From Bacteroidales bacterium (GTDB lineage: Bacteria; Bacteroidota; Bacteroidia; Bacteroidales; F082), in NCBI GenBank assembly GCA_016291135.1, contig JAEFAE010000027.1, positions 1 to 37,370 of the forward strand: a DNA stretch of 37,370 nt, written 5' to 3'. Below the pieces are notes generated by a model that ran no database searches, was not told where the DNA came from, and was given only the letters and a program-made list of their open reading frames with translations. The position numbers and the translations under genes are program-made. Of the stretch, positions 8,544-14,969 are shown in pieces (position 1 is the stretch's first letter; every line of letters starts with the position of its first letter).

Positions 8544-8738
8544 ATGATTGTCTTTGTCAACGATATCCCGGTCAAGACCTACTACGGTGCCAAGGTGAAA
8601 TCGGCCATCATGGCCTACTTCAGGGACCACGACCTCTCTCCCAAGACGGAGATCAAGGAGGTGCGCGACGCCTACGGCCACCGGATTGCCCTCGACGGCT
8701 CCATCCGCTCCAATGCCCGGATCTATTTCAAGATGTGA
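8544..8738 (+). CDS. Small hypothetical protein, 64 aa
   Basis: The frame opens 12 nt after the TMEM43-like gene and has an ordinary composition for a folded domain: a beta-hairpin start (Met-Ile-Val-Phe-Val-Asn-Asp), a helix around 17-28, and C-terminal strands. The outline resembles a small beta-grasp domain, but that is only an impression. There is no signal peptide, so it is probably cytoplasmic. The same frame stays open for 44 more codons after its TGA stop. I do not recognise the family. Confidence 0.6.
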   Translation: MIVFVNDIPVKTYYGAKVKSAIMAYFRDHDLSPKTEIKEVRDAYGHRIALDGSIRSNARIYFKM

Positions 8739-8877
8739 AACGAGCACTTGGGAAGCGCTTTCCAGGCCTTCATCCCCCAATTGTTCCGCTTCATTCCTTT
8801 TGACGTGGTTTGGGCCCTTGGTGGAATGGAATTTGCAAAAAAACGACCGACGTTTAACCCTTAAAAACAACAGCATC
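8739..8877. other. Intergenic region, no clear promoter
   Basis: 139 nt between the 64-aa gene and the Ser-rich protein gene. No consensus TAnnTTTG box was found (the best candidate, GGAATTTG near 8827, lacks TA), and no terminator hairpin. The first 132 nt are open in the frame of the preceding gene. Confidence 0.4.
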
Positions 8878-10206
8878 ATGAAAACCAAGAAATTCTTAAT
8901 GACCACCCTGTTAGTGATGGGGATGGTCATCGCCAAAGCAGCGAACGGCTTCCCGCCAGAATTGGTCTTGGTCTCACAGCCCGTGTTGACCTACAACGCC
9001 AATTCGGTCACGGTCTACTACGATGTGCAGAACATCGGCGATTACACCTACAGAGGCAACATCTTCGTATACCTGGATCCTGACGACGGTTACTACTATG
9101 CCAAGAAATGGGTCCGTGTCTGCCCCGGTAGAATCAAGAGGGTGGCCATCACCATCCCTGCCTATCGCCCGAATCCCTCGTGGGTCTATACGGTGATGCC
9201 CTACTATGAACTGGGGAACGAACTCTACAGCTTCACGGTCTTTGAGTACTTCGAGCCGGTGTGCTTCCACTGGTACGGCTACCGCAACGAGCCCTGGGTG
9301 GTCATCCACGTCGGTCCTCGTCCGCGCCACTACCACCGCCCGTACCCCTACCGCTTCTACTATGACGGCTACCGTCCCATCCTGCCTCCGCCTCCGGGTG
9401 GCTATCCTCCGGGATACTTCGACCACATGGCTCCGGTGAACCCCTACCACCACACCTACGGTTATCACCACAGCCACGGCGGCTATCCGGCCAACTACCA
9501 CCCGACCCAGGTGACGCCCGGTTACCACCACGTCAACGACGCCACGGCTCCGCAGGCTACGGTCCGCCCCTCGAGTGGCACCTCGGGCAGCATGAGCGGC
9601 AACGGAAGCGCCAGCAGTTCTTCGAACAACAACGCCACCACCCGCCCCTCCAGCAGCGCCACCTCGGGCAGCATGAGCGGCACAGGCAACGGCAGCAACG
9701 TACGCACCGAGACGGGTACCATAAGCCGCACGGGCAACGACAACCGCACCAGCGGACGTACCGACAGCGGTAGCTCCAGCAGCCGTACCGACAGCAACGG
9801 CAGCGTCAGCCGCCCCAGCTCCGACAGCACCCGCACCGGTAACAGCGGCTCCAGCAGCCGGGTGAGCGGCTCCGACAACCGCACCAGCGGTCGCAGCTCC
9901 GGAACCTCCAGCAGCTCCAGCAGCGGACGCAGTAGCAGCTCCTCGAGCTCCAGCAGCCGCGGATCGTCGAGCGCCAGCAGCTCCAGCTCCAGCCGCTCCA
10001 GCGCCTCGAGCAGCAGCTCCAGCAGCCGGGTGAGCGGTTCCGACAACCGCACGAGCGGTCGCAGCTCCGGCACCTCCAGCAGCTCCAGCAGCGGACGTGG
10101 TAGCAGCAGCACCTCGAGCTCCAGCAGCCGCGGAAGCAGCAGCGCCTCCAGCTCCAGCAGCTCCAGCCGCTCCGGCTCCGCCGGCGGATCCTCCCGCACC
10201 AGATAA
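8878..10206 (+). CDS. Exported His/Tyr-rich protein with Ser-rich repeat tail, 442 aa
   Basis: The Met at 8878 begins a signal peptide (~22 residues, ending Ala-Lys-Ala-Ala); the frame upstream is a shadow. Residues ~25-125 form a beta-rich domain of CARDB/Ig type. Residues ~149-221 are very rich in His, Tyr and Pro, including a Pro-rich turn and repeated His-His pairs, and could bind metal. From ~232 to the end the protein is low-complexity Ser/Gly/Thr/Arg, with a 56-residue imperfect repeat containing Val-Ser-Gly-Ser-Asp-Asn-Arg-Thr-Ser-Gly-Arg. There is no T9SS sorting domain, lipobox or C-terminal membrane anchor. The tail is probably disordered and may be O-glycosylated, since Bacteroidota modify Ser/Thr in Asp-Ser/Thr-hydrophobic contexts, although that exact motif is scarce here. 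Function unknown. Confidence 0.75.
   Translation: MKTKKFLMTTLLVMGMVIAKAANGFPPELVLVSQPVLTYNANSVTVYYDVQNIGDYTYRGNIFVYLDPDDGYYYAKKWVRVCPGRIKRVAITIPAYRPNPSWVYTVMPYYELGNELYSFTVFEYFEPVCFHWYGYRNEPWVVIHVGPRPRHYHRPYPYRFYYDGYRPILPPPPGGYPPGYFDHMAPVNPYHHTYGYHHSHGGYPANYHPTQVTPGYHHVNDATAPQATVRPSSGTSGSMSGNGSASSSSNNNATTRPSSSATSGSMSGTGNGSNVRTETGTISRTGNDNRTSGRTDSGSSSSRTDSNGSVSRPSSDSTRTGNSGSSSRVSGSDNRTSGRSSGTSSSSSSGRSSSSSSSSSRGSSSASSSSSSRSSASSSSSSSRVSGSDNRTSGRSSGTSSSSSSGRGSSSTSSSSSRGSSSASSSSSSSRSGSAGGSSRTR
9853..10188 (+). repeat. 168-bp tandem imperfect repeat (two copies) in Ser-rich tail
   Basis: Copy 1 starts at 9853 and copy 2 at 10021, a period of 168 bp (56 codons), in frame. Both begin AGCAGCCGGGTGAGCGG and continue with near-identical codons through the Gly-Arg-Ser-Ser-Gly-Thr segment. 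Copy 2 drifts after about 90 bp. AGC/TCC serine codons dominate between and after them. Confidence 0.75.
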
Positions 10207-10229
10207 TGCTTCTCATCATAATTGTGAAG

Positions 10230-10256
10230 ATCCCGCCAAGAAATTGGTGGGATTTT
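10230..10256 (+). terminator. Rho-independent terminator after the Ser-rich protein gene
   Basis: Arms 10230-10239 and 10244-10253 (10 bp with one G-T pair) around a GAAA loop, followed by a short T-rich run, 24 nt after the stop codon. Confidence 0.7.
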
Positions 10257-10258
10257 CT

Positions 10259-10266
10259 TATTTTTG
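10259..10266 (+). promoter_or_regulatory. -7 box for the alanine symporter gene
   Basis: TATTTTTG, matching TAnnTTTG, 24 nt before the ATG at 10291 and directly after the preceding terminator. No clear -33 element. Confidence 0.5.
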
Positions 10267-10290
10267 CCCATTCATCAAGCACGTATCCCT

Positions 10291-11739
10291 ATGATCGACA
10301 ACATCATCAATACTGTCAACGGGTGGGTGTGGAGCCCGGCGCTGGTAGGCCTTTGCCTCCTCGCCGGCCTGTATTTCTCGTTTGGCACACGGTTCGTCCA
10401 GGTGCGTCGTTTCGGTGCGATGGCCCGCCTGCTGTTCTCTACCGACAAGACCCAGAAGACCGGCATCACGTCGTTCCAGGCCTTCGCCATGGCCCTTTCG
10501 GGCCGGGTGGGTACCGGCAACATCGTCGGTGTGGCCACCGCCATCGGCTACGGCGGCCCCGGTGCCATCGTCTGGATGTGGATCATCGCCTTCCTCGGCG
10601 CCGGCTCCGCCTTCGCCGAGGCCACCCTCGCCCAGATCTTCAAGGAGAACCACAACGGCGAGTTCCGTGGCGGTCCCGCCTATTACATCGAGAAAGGCCT
10701 CCGTGCCCGTTGGCTCGCCATCATCTTCGCCGTCTGCGCCGTGGTGGCCTGTGGTCTCTTCCTGCCTCCCGTGCAGTCCAATGGCATCGCCATGTCGTTT
10801 GCCAACACCTTCCGTATCAATCCCGCATGGATCGGGTTGGGGGTGGCCGTGCTCATCGGCATCGTCATCATCGGCGGCGTCAAGCGCATCGCCAATGTGG
10901 CCCAGATCGTCGCGCCTTTCATGGCCATCCTCTACATCCTGCTTTCCGTCGTGATCCTCGTCATCCATGCCGGCGAGGTGCCCGCCGTGTTCGGCGACAT
11001 GATCCGCAGCGCCTTCGGCCTGAACGAGGCCTTGGGCGGCATCCTGGGCTCCACCATCGCCTGGGGTGTCAAGCGGGGCATCTATTCCAACGAGGCAGGG
11101 CAGGGCACCGCTCCCATCGTGGCCGCCGCCGCCAAGGTCAGCCATCCCGTCAAGCAGGGCCTGGTGCAGGCCTTCTCGGTATATGTCGACACCCTGCTGG
11201 TGTGCACCGCCACTGCCGTGATGATCCTGTCCTGCCAGACCTACAACGTGTACGACGCCCAGGGCGGGTTGCTGGTGACCTCCACCGTGGCGGAGCTCGG
11301 CGAGCCCGACGTGTCTTACACCACCGCGGCCATCAGCACGCTGCTCGGTCCCGGCCTGGGCGGCCTCGTCGTGTCGTTCGCCTTGTTTTTCTTTGCCTTC
11401 ACCACCATCATGGCCTATTACTACTATGCCGAGACCAACCTCGTCTATCTGTTCGGGAATGGCCGCAAGGAACATGTCTGCATCTGGGTCTTGCGCATCG
11501 TCCTCATTGCCGCGGTGTTTTACGGCTCGCTCAACAAGGCCAGCCTGATGTGGTCGTTGGGCGACATCGGCGTGGGCACCATGGCCTGGATCAACATCGT
11601 TTCCATCGTGCTCCTCTCGGGCATCGCCTTCCGCGCGTTGCGTTCCTATGAACGTCAGAAGAAGGCAGGGAAGGAGCCTGTGTTCGATCCCGATGAATTG
11701 AAGATCAAGAATGCCGATTTTTGGAAGAAAAATTCTTAA
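10291..11739 (+). CDS. Sodium:alanine symporter family (AGCS) transporter, 482 aa
   Basis: AGCS family members import alanine or glycine with Na+ across the inner membrane. The start at 10291 gives the usual N-terminus (Ile-Asn-x-x-Val-Asn-Gly-Trp-Val-Trp). About ten hydrophobic helices are visible. The family signatures are present: Ser-Phe-Gln-Ala-Phe-Ala-Met-Ala-Leu-Ser-Gly-Arg-Val-Gly-Thr-Gly-Asn-Ile near 67-85, and Gly-Val-Lys-Arg-Gly-Ile-Tyr-Ser-Asn-Glu-Ala-Gly-Gln-Gly-Thr-Ala-Pro near 260-276. Length is normal. The gene ends 25 nt before gltX, in the same direction, but gltX has its own -7 box overlapping this stop codon. Confidence 0.95.
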   Translation: MIDNIINTVNGWVWSPALVGLCLLAGLYFSFGTRFVQVRRFGAMARLLFSTDKTQKTGITSFQAFAMALSGRVGTGNIVGVATAIGYGGPGAIVWMWIIAFLGAGSAFAEATLAQIFKENHNGEFRGGPAYYIEKGLRARWLAIIFAVCAVVACGLFLPPVQSNGIAMSFANTFRINPAWIGLGVAVLIGIVIIGGVKRIANVAQIVAPFMAILYILLSVVILVIHAGEVPAVFGDMIRSAFGLNEALGGILGSTIAWGVKRGIYSNEAGQGTAPIVAAAAKVSHPVKQGLVQAFSVYVDTLLVCTATAVMILSCQTYNVYDAQGGLLVTSTVAELGEPDVSYTTAAISTLLGPGLGGLVVSFALFFFAFTTIMAYYYYAETNLVYLFGNGRKEHVCIWVLRIVLIAAVFYGSLNKASLMWSLGDIGVGTMAWINIVSIVLLSGIAFRALRSYERQKKAGKEPVFDPDELKIKNADFWKKNS

Positions 11740-11744
11740 TTTTG
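11737..11744 (+). promoter_or_regulatory. -7 box for gltX
   Basis: TAATTTTG, matching TAnnTTTG, overlapping the stop codon of the symporter gene and 20 nt before the gltX ATG. No good -33 element, so read-through from upstream may also contribute. Confidence 0.45.
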
Positions 11745-11764
11745 CGCCGCTAAATACAAATACC

Positions 11765-13237
11765 ATGGAAGTCAGAACAAGATTCGCCCCCAGTCCGACG
11801 GGCTACATGCATATCGGAAACCTCAGAACGGCCCTCTATGCCTATCTCTTCGCCAAGTCGCAGCACGGCAAGTTCGTGCTCCGTATCGAAGACACCGACC
11901 AGAAACGCTATGTGGAAGACGCCACGCGGGTCATCTACGAGACCCTCGAGACCGCCCAGATCCACCACGACGAAGGCCCCGATGTGGGTGGCGACTACGG
12001 CCCCTACGTGCAGAGCGAGCGCAAGGCCATCTACAAGGAGTACGCCCTGAAGCTCATCGAGAAAGGTGCTGCGTACTACTGCTTCTGCTCCAAGACCGAG
12101 GACGAGGCCGACGAGGCCCACGAGGGCGAGGAGGCCAAGGAGAACCCCTTCGAGAGCGACTGCCACTGCCGCAGCCTCAGCGCCGAGGAGGTTCAACGCC
12201 GTTTGGCCGAGGGTCAGTCGTATGTGATCCGCCAGAAGGTGCCGCATGAGGGCACCACCACCTTCAACGACCTGGTGTATGGCGAGATCACCGTGGAGAA
12301 CGAGACCCTCGACGACCAGATCCTGCTGAAGAGCGACGGCATGCCCACCTATAACTTCGCCAATGTCGTCGACGACTACCTGATGGGCATCACCCATATT
12401 ATTAGAGGTAGCGAGTACCTGTCGTCGAACCCGAAGTACATCCTGTTGTACCAGGCTTTTGGCTGGGATGTGCCTTGCTACATCCACCTGCCATTGATTA
12501 ATGGTAAGAACCCCGATGGCACCGTCAGCAAGCTCTCCAAGCGTCATGGCGCGGTCAGCTTCCAGGCGCTGGTGGAGGAGGGCTACCTGCCCGAGGCCAT
12601 CATCAACTACATCGCCTTGTTGGGCTGGTCGCCCAAGAACGAGCGCGAGATCTTCAGCATGGACGAGCTCTGCGAGGTCTTCTCCGTGGCGGGCCTGCAT
12701 AAGAGCCCGGCCGTGTTCGACTACCAGAAGCTCGACTGGGTCAACGCCCAGCACCTCCAGGCCATGCCCGTGGAGAAGTTCGCTGCTTTGGCTTTCGACT
12801 ACTCGGGCGTGAAGGGCACCTTCCTCGAGCCCAAGTGGAACAAACTCGCCGCCCTGATGCAGCCCCGTGTCAACAAGCTGTCGGAGATCCCCGGCAAGCT
12901 CGCTTTCCTGTATGAGGTGGCGCCTTACGAGGTGGAGCTCTATGTCAACAAGAAGAACAAATCCACGTTGGAGACCTCGGTCGATCTGTTGGAGAAGACC
13001 ATCGCTGCCGTGGAGCGCATCGACCGCTGGGACGAGGAGACCTTGAGCGAGGCCTTTGCCCAGGTGGCGGCCGACAACAACATCAAGTACGGTCCGCTGA
13101 TGTGGCCTTCGCGCATCGCCTTGTCGGGCCTGCTGGCCACCCCGGGTGGTTCCACCGACATCATGTATCTCCTTGGCAAGGAGGAGACCTTGAAGCGTTT
13201 GCAGGCTGGATTGGAGTACATTCGGGAGCATCAATGA
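11765..13237 (+). CDS. gltX: Glutamyl-tRNA synthetase, 490 aa
   Basis: Class I aminoacyl-tRNA synthetase charging tRNA-Glu with glutamate in the cytoplasm. The start at 11765 puts the conserved Arg-x-Arg-Phe-Ala-Pro-Ser-Pro-Thr-Gly at residues 4-13, with the HIGH-type motif His-Ile-Gly-Asn at 16-19 and the KMSKS-type motif Lys-Leu-Ser-Lys-Arg at 256-260. Cys106/Cys108 and Cys133/Cys135 match the position of the zinc-binding region of bacterial GluRS. Between them lies an acidic loop rich in Asp/Glu (111-126). The anticodon-binding C-terminal domain is complete. Catalytic motifs are intact. Confidence 0.98.
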   Translation: MEVRTRFAPSPTGYMHIGNLRTALYAYLFAKSQHGKFVLRIEDTDQKRYVEDATRVIYETLETAQIHHDEGPDVGGDYGPYVQSERKAIYKEYALKLIEKGAAYYCFCSKTEDEADEAHEGEEAKENPFESDCHCRSLSAEEVQRRLAEGQSYVIRQKVPHEGTTTFNDLVYGEITVENETLDDQILLKSDGMPTYNFANVVDDYLMGITHIIRGSEYLSSNPKYILLYQAFGWDVPCYIHLPLINGKNPDGTVSKLSKRHGAVSFQALVEEGYLPEAIINYIALLGWSPKNEREIFSMDELCEVFSVAGLHKSPAVFDYQKLDWVNAQHLQAMPVEKFAALAFDYSGVKGTFLEPKWNKLAALMQPRVNKLSEIPGKLAFLYEVAPYEVELYVNKKNKSTLETSVDLLEKTIAAVERIDRWDEETLSEAFAQVAADNNIKYGPLMWPSRIALSGLLATPGGSTDIMYLLGKEETLKRLQAGLEYIREHQ

Positions 13238-13254
13238 TCTTTTTTTGTGTTTTT

Positions 13255-13280
13255 TTCCACTTTTTTGTTGTAATTTCAAA
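13255..13280 (+). repeat. Inverted repeat upstream of the small RNA promoter
   Basis: CACTTTTTTG (13258-13267 region) and CAAAAAAGTG (13277-13286 region) form 10-bp arms around 9 nt, overlapping the -33 element of the promoter at 13268-13297. The left part, TTCCACTTTTTTGTTG (13255-13270), recurs exactly at 14212-14227. Confidence 0.6.
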
Positions 13281-13297
13281 AAAGTGTTGTATCTTTG
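13268..13297 (+). promoter_or_regulatory. Strong consensus promoter, TTG-N19-TATCTTTG
   Basis: TTG at 13268-13270, exactly 19 nt of spacer, then TATCTTTG at 13290-13297. This is a perfect Bacteroidota sigma-ABfr type promoter. The predicted start of transcription is near 13303. No protein gene follows on this strand before a terminator ~80 nt downstream. Confidence 0.8.
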
Positions 13298-13302
13298 CAA
13301 TG

Positions 13303-13386
13303 GTTTAAGCAACCACCCGAGCCGAATTGCGGTTTCAGTCCGAAGGCTCAATGAATAAAAAAGAGGCTCTAGGGCCTCTTTTTCTT
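13303..13386 (+). ncRNA. Candidate small RNA, ~83 nt
   Basis: The stretch between a consensus promoter and a Rho-independent terminator contains no ORF. Three hairpins can be drawn: GGTT/AACC (13302-13305 with 13311-13314); GAGCC/GGCTC (13319-13323 with 13345-13349) with an inner CGG/CCG (13330-13332 with 13340-13342); and the terminator stem. The RNA points at the 3' end of a nuclease gene on the other strand, and its terminal U-run reaches that gene's stop codon. I could not match it to a named RNA family. The call rests on promoter, terminator and pairing. Confidence 0.55.
13360..13386. terminator. Bidirectional terminator between small RNA and nuclease gene
   Basis: Stem AAAGAGGC (13360-13367) / GCCTCTTT (13374-13381) with a 6-nt loop. 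An A-run precedes it and a T-run follows, so it can serve the plus-strand RNA and the convergent minus-strand gene. Confidence 0.8.
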
Positions 13387-13993
13387 ATAATAGACCTCGT
13401 ATCTTTTTTCGAAAAATACCTGTTTTAATATCTCTTTTCTCAAGTTCAACTAGTTTTCCATACTTGTTCATCAGTATTAGGTTGCCGTATGGGATCTCAT
13501 TACGTAATATGTAGCCGATCGCATCCTTGAATACGCCGGCATCCATGTTTCTTAGTTTGAGCACTACCAAACTGGCTTGCATGAATCCGTGTTCTAGTTC
13601 TTTAGCCAAGGTGTTTGAGTTCTTGGTCACACAATACTTGAAGTCAGCAAGTCTATAGGTGTTTCGTATTTTGAGCAGACTATCTGCGCAGATGAGGCCG
13701 TCAGTCTCTGTGAGGAATGTCACGTCAATTCCCGTTTTGTTCAGTTCGAACGCCATTTTTTTTGTTTGTCCCCAGGTGCTAGTCCTTGGACCTTTGCTTC
13801 CCGGAAACGCTATGGTCTTTTTGCCGTTGGTTTCGAAAAGAGTGGTGGCTCTTGAATCTGTCATGATAGACTCAAGGAATGTGTTCTTTTGTTTTCTGTT
13901 GTTAATCTCTCGAAGGCGTTGTTCGATGTATATGGAGGTCGGTAAATCATGGTTTTTCAAAACAAACTGTTTTTTCTTTATATAAAAGTTCAC
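13385..13993 (-). pseudogene. CdiA-CT-like (BECR-type) nuclease domain, 3' part of a frameshifted gene
   Basis: The open frame is 202 codons with only a GTG at 13993 as an upstream start. Its C-terminal ~140 residues follow the pattern of CdiA C-terminal tRNA nuclease-like domains: an Ala-Asp-Ser-Leu-Leu strand, then Ala-Asp-Phe-Lys, a helix with Thr-Leu-Ala-Lys-Glu-Leu, Gln-Ala-Ser-Leu-Val-Val-Leu, and a final Gly-Asn-Leu-Ile-Leu-Met strand with Tyr-Gly-Lys. That family match is by eye. The frame overlaps the 61-codon frame upstream by 47 nt. Removing one A from the A6 run at 13970-13975 fuses both into one coherent 248-residue protein, so I read this as the downstream part of a broken, phase-variable or mis-sequenced gene. 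Two overlapping genes remain possible. Confidence 0.6.
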
Positions 13994-14132
13994 ATCGGTT
14001 GATGATTTCGTTGGCGAGAAGCAAGCCGTCTTGGCTGACGCTTTTTCTATTAATTAAGGTACGTGCGTTTTCTACGTAGCGGCGTGCTTCTGCAGCAGGT
14101 GTCAGTTCGTCTTTTGGTTCGGTTGCTCTCAT
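13947..14132 (-). pseudogene. N-terminal part of the frameshifted nuclease gene (61 codons)
   Basis: It starts with ATG at 14132 behind a perfect promoter (14177-14206). The predicted product is helical, with an Ala-Glu-Ala-Arg-Arg-Tyr-Val-Glu-Asn-Ala-Arg segment resembling the start of small Bacteroidales proteins such as DUF5618. Its last ~7 residues, read after the A6 tract, are Cys/Phe-rich and look out of frame. In the +1 frame the helix continues smoothly into the downstream frame. Taken alone it could be a small antitoxin-like partner of the nuclease, but the fusion reading seems better. Confidence 0.55.
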
Positions 14133-14176
14133 GGTTTTGACTACTTTGAGTGATCGGTTTTGTTGTATTCTTGATG

Positions 14177-14206
14177 CAAAGATAGAGAAAAATTTTATAT
14201 TGGCAA
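14177..14206 (-). promoter_or_regulatory. Consensus promoter of the nuclease gene
   Basis: On the minus strand, TTG at 14206-14204, a 19-nt spacer, then TATCTTTG at 14184-14177, a perfect match. The ATG at 14132 lies about 40 nt beyond the predicted start of transcription. Confidence 0.8.
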
Positions 14207-14363
14207 CTAAATTCCACTTTTTTGTTGAAAACTTAAAAAGTGTTAAATAATTTAGAATTTAGTGAAATAATGTAAAATTTTTTATTAATAATACAAGTCG
14301 AAGAAATTATCGCATTCTATATTATACTGGAAATCAAACTTTTATGATTTATATTAAAATAAT

Positions 14364-14380
14364 CGTGATTTTTTATTACG
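14364..14380. promoter_or_regulatory. Possible operator upstream of the HTH gene
   Basis: CGTGAT-N5-ATTACG, an imperfect inverted repeat (5 of 6 positions pair), about 55 bp upstream of the -7 box at 14434. The half-sites CGTGAT and CGTAAT recur in the palindromes at 14807-14840 on the other side of the HTH gene. Confidence 0.4.
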
Positions 14381-14433
14381 TTTTATGTAAATATTTATTA
14401 CTATCTTTGAGAGAAGATTAATACAGTGAACCT

Positions 14434-14441
14434 TATCTTTG
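14434..14441 (+). promoter_or_regulatory. -7 box for the HTH regulator gene
   Basis: TATCTTTG, a perfect -7 match, 23 nt before the ATG at 14465. A TTG lies 24 nt upstream, further than the usual 19. A second TATCTTTG is at 14402-14409. Confidence 0.65.
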
Positions 14442-14464
14442 CATAGTCTAGCACAAGTAAGAGC

Positions 14465-14794
14465 ATGGACGAGAGATTTCATATCGGTCACTTGATCAAG
14501 TCGGTGTTTGACGAGAAGAAGATGAGCGTATCGGAGTTTGCAAGGCAGATCCACTGCGAGCGGACCAACGTTTACACCATTTTCAACCGCCCAAGCATCG
14601 ACATCGATTTGTTGGCTCGGATCTCCAAGGTGCTCGACCATAATTTTTTCCAGGATGTGATGCGGGAATACGGGCTCACGCAATTGTTCAGTCCCCATCT
14701 GGACGTGCACATCAACTTGACGGAATGCAATCAGGAAGAAGCCGATCTGTTGATGCATTCACTGTCGCAGACCATCGGGCGGAAACACGCCTGA
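14465..14794 (+). CDS. Small HTH (XRE-like) DNA-binding protein, 109 aa
   Basis: Residues ~8-65 fit a Cro/C1-type helix-turn-helix: Ile-Lys-Ser-Val-Phe-Asp-Glu-Lys-Lys-Met-Ser-Val, then Phe-Ala-Arg-Gln-Ile and Asn-Val-Tyr-Thr-Ile-Phe, then Leu-Leu-Ala-Arg-Ile-Ser-Lys-Val-Leu. The tail (~75-109) is acidic with no second domain evident. There is no signal peptide, so it is cytoplasmic. It sits 175 nt upstream of the giant surface-protein gene in the same direction, with related palindromes before and after it. I infer that it regulates itself and possibly the giant gene. Confidence 0.82.
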   Translation: MDERFHIGHLIKSVFDEKKMSVSEFARQIHCERTNVYTIFNRPSIDIDLLARISKVLDHNFFQDVMREYGLTQLFSPHLDVHINLTECNQEEADLLMHSLSQTIGRKHA

Positions 14795-14806
14795 TTTCGT
14801 TACTCA

Positions 14807-14840
14807 AAATCACGTTATCCGTGATTTATTACAACGTAAT
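14807..14840. promoter_or_regulatory. Tandem palindromes, candidate operator of the giant gene
   Basis: AAATCACG-ttatc-CGTGATTT (8-bp perfect arms, 14807-14827), then ATTAC-aac-GTAAT (14828-14840). They end about 27 bp before the -7 box at 14868-14875, so a bound protein would cover the -33 region. They share half-sites with 14364-14380. Confidence 0.55.
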
Positions 14841-14867
14841 ATTATTAAGAGATAGGTGTGCAAGTTG

Positions 14868-14875
14868 TAATTTTG
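14868..14875 (+). promoter_or_regulatory. -7 box of the giant surface-protein gene
   Basis: TAATTTTG, matching TAnnTTTG, 94 nt before the ATG at 14970. No TTG at -33, which suits a promoter needing or blocked by a regulator. The leader contains a small GGCTT/AAGCC hairpin (14889-14900). Confidence 0.55.
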
Positions 14876-14969
14876 CAAACTATTTATTGGCTTTGAAGCC
14901 CTGTGAATCAACCACTTCGGTTTCTTGGTACTAAAGGGTTTTATTTGTGAAAATTCAAATTATACAACA

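Larger units (their letters stand above)
14133..14464. other. AT-rich intergenic region between divergent genes
   Basis: About 330 nt, far lower in GC than its surroundings, without a gene. It holds the minus-strand promoter of the nuclease gene (14177-14206), a second copy of the 13255 promoter-like element (14212-14240), an imperfect palindrome at 14364-14380, and plus-strand -7 boxes at 14402-14409 and 14434-14441. Confidence 0.6.

Noticed and set aside
9573..10200. CRISPR-like repeat array
   Set aside because: The repeats are in-frame Ser/Gly/Arg codons without regular spacers; there are two 168-bp copies and no cas genes.
10206..11651. 481-codon plus-strand frame over the symporter gene
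   Set aside because: Arg/His/Pro-rich product typical of an off-frame reading; the overlapping AGCS frame carries all family signatures.
11750..13351. 533-codon minus-strand frame opposite gltX
   Set aside because: A shadow of the GluRS gene, rich in Leu/Val/His from reverse reading of GC-biased codons.
13303..13386. tRNA or tmRNA in the small RNA region
   Set aside because: No cloverleaf, T-loop or CCA context could be drawn; only simple hairpins fit.
13255..14240. Insertion sequence or transposon ends
   Set aside because: The shared element is a direct promoter-like repeat; no terminal inverted repeats, target duplication or transposase were seen.
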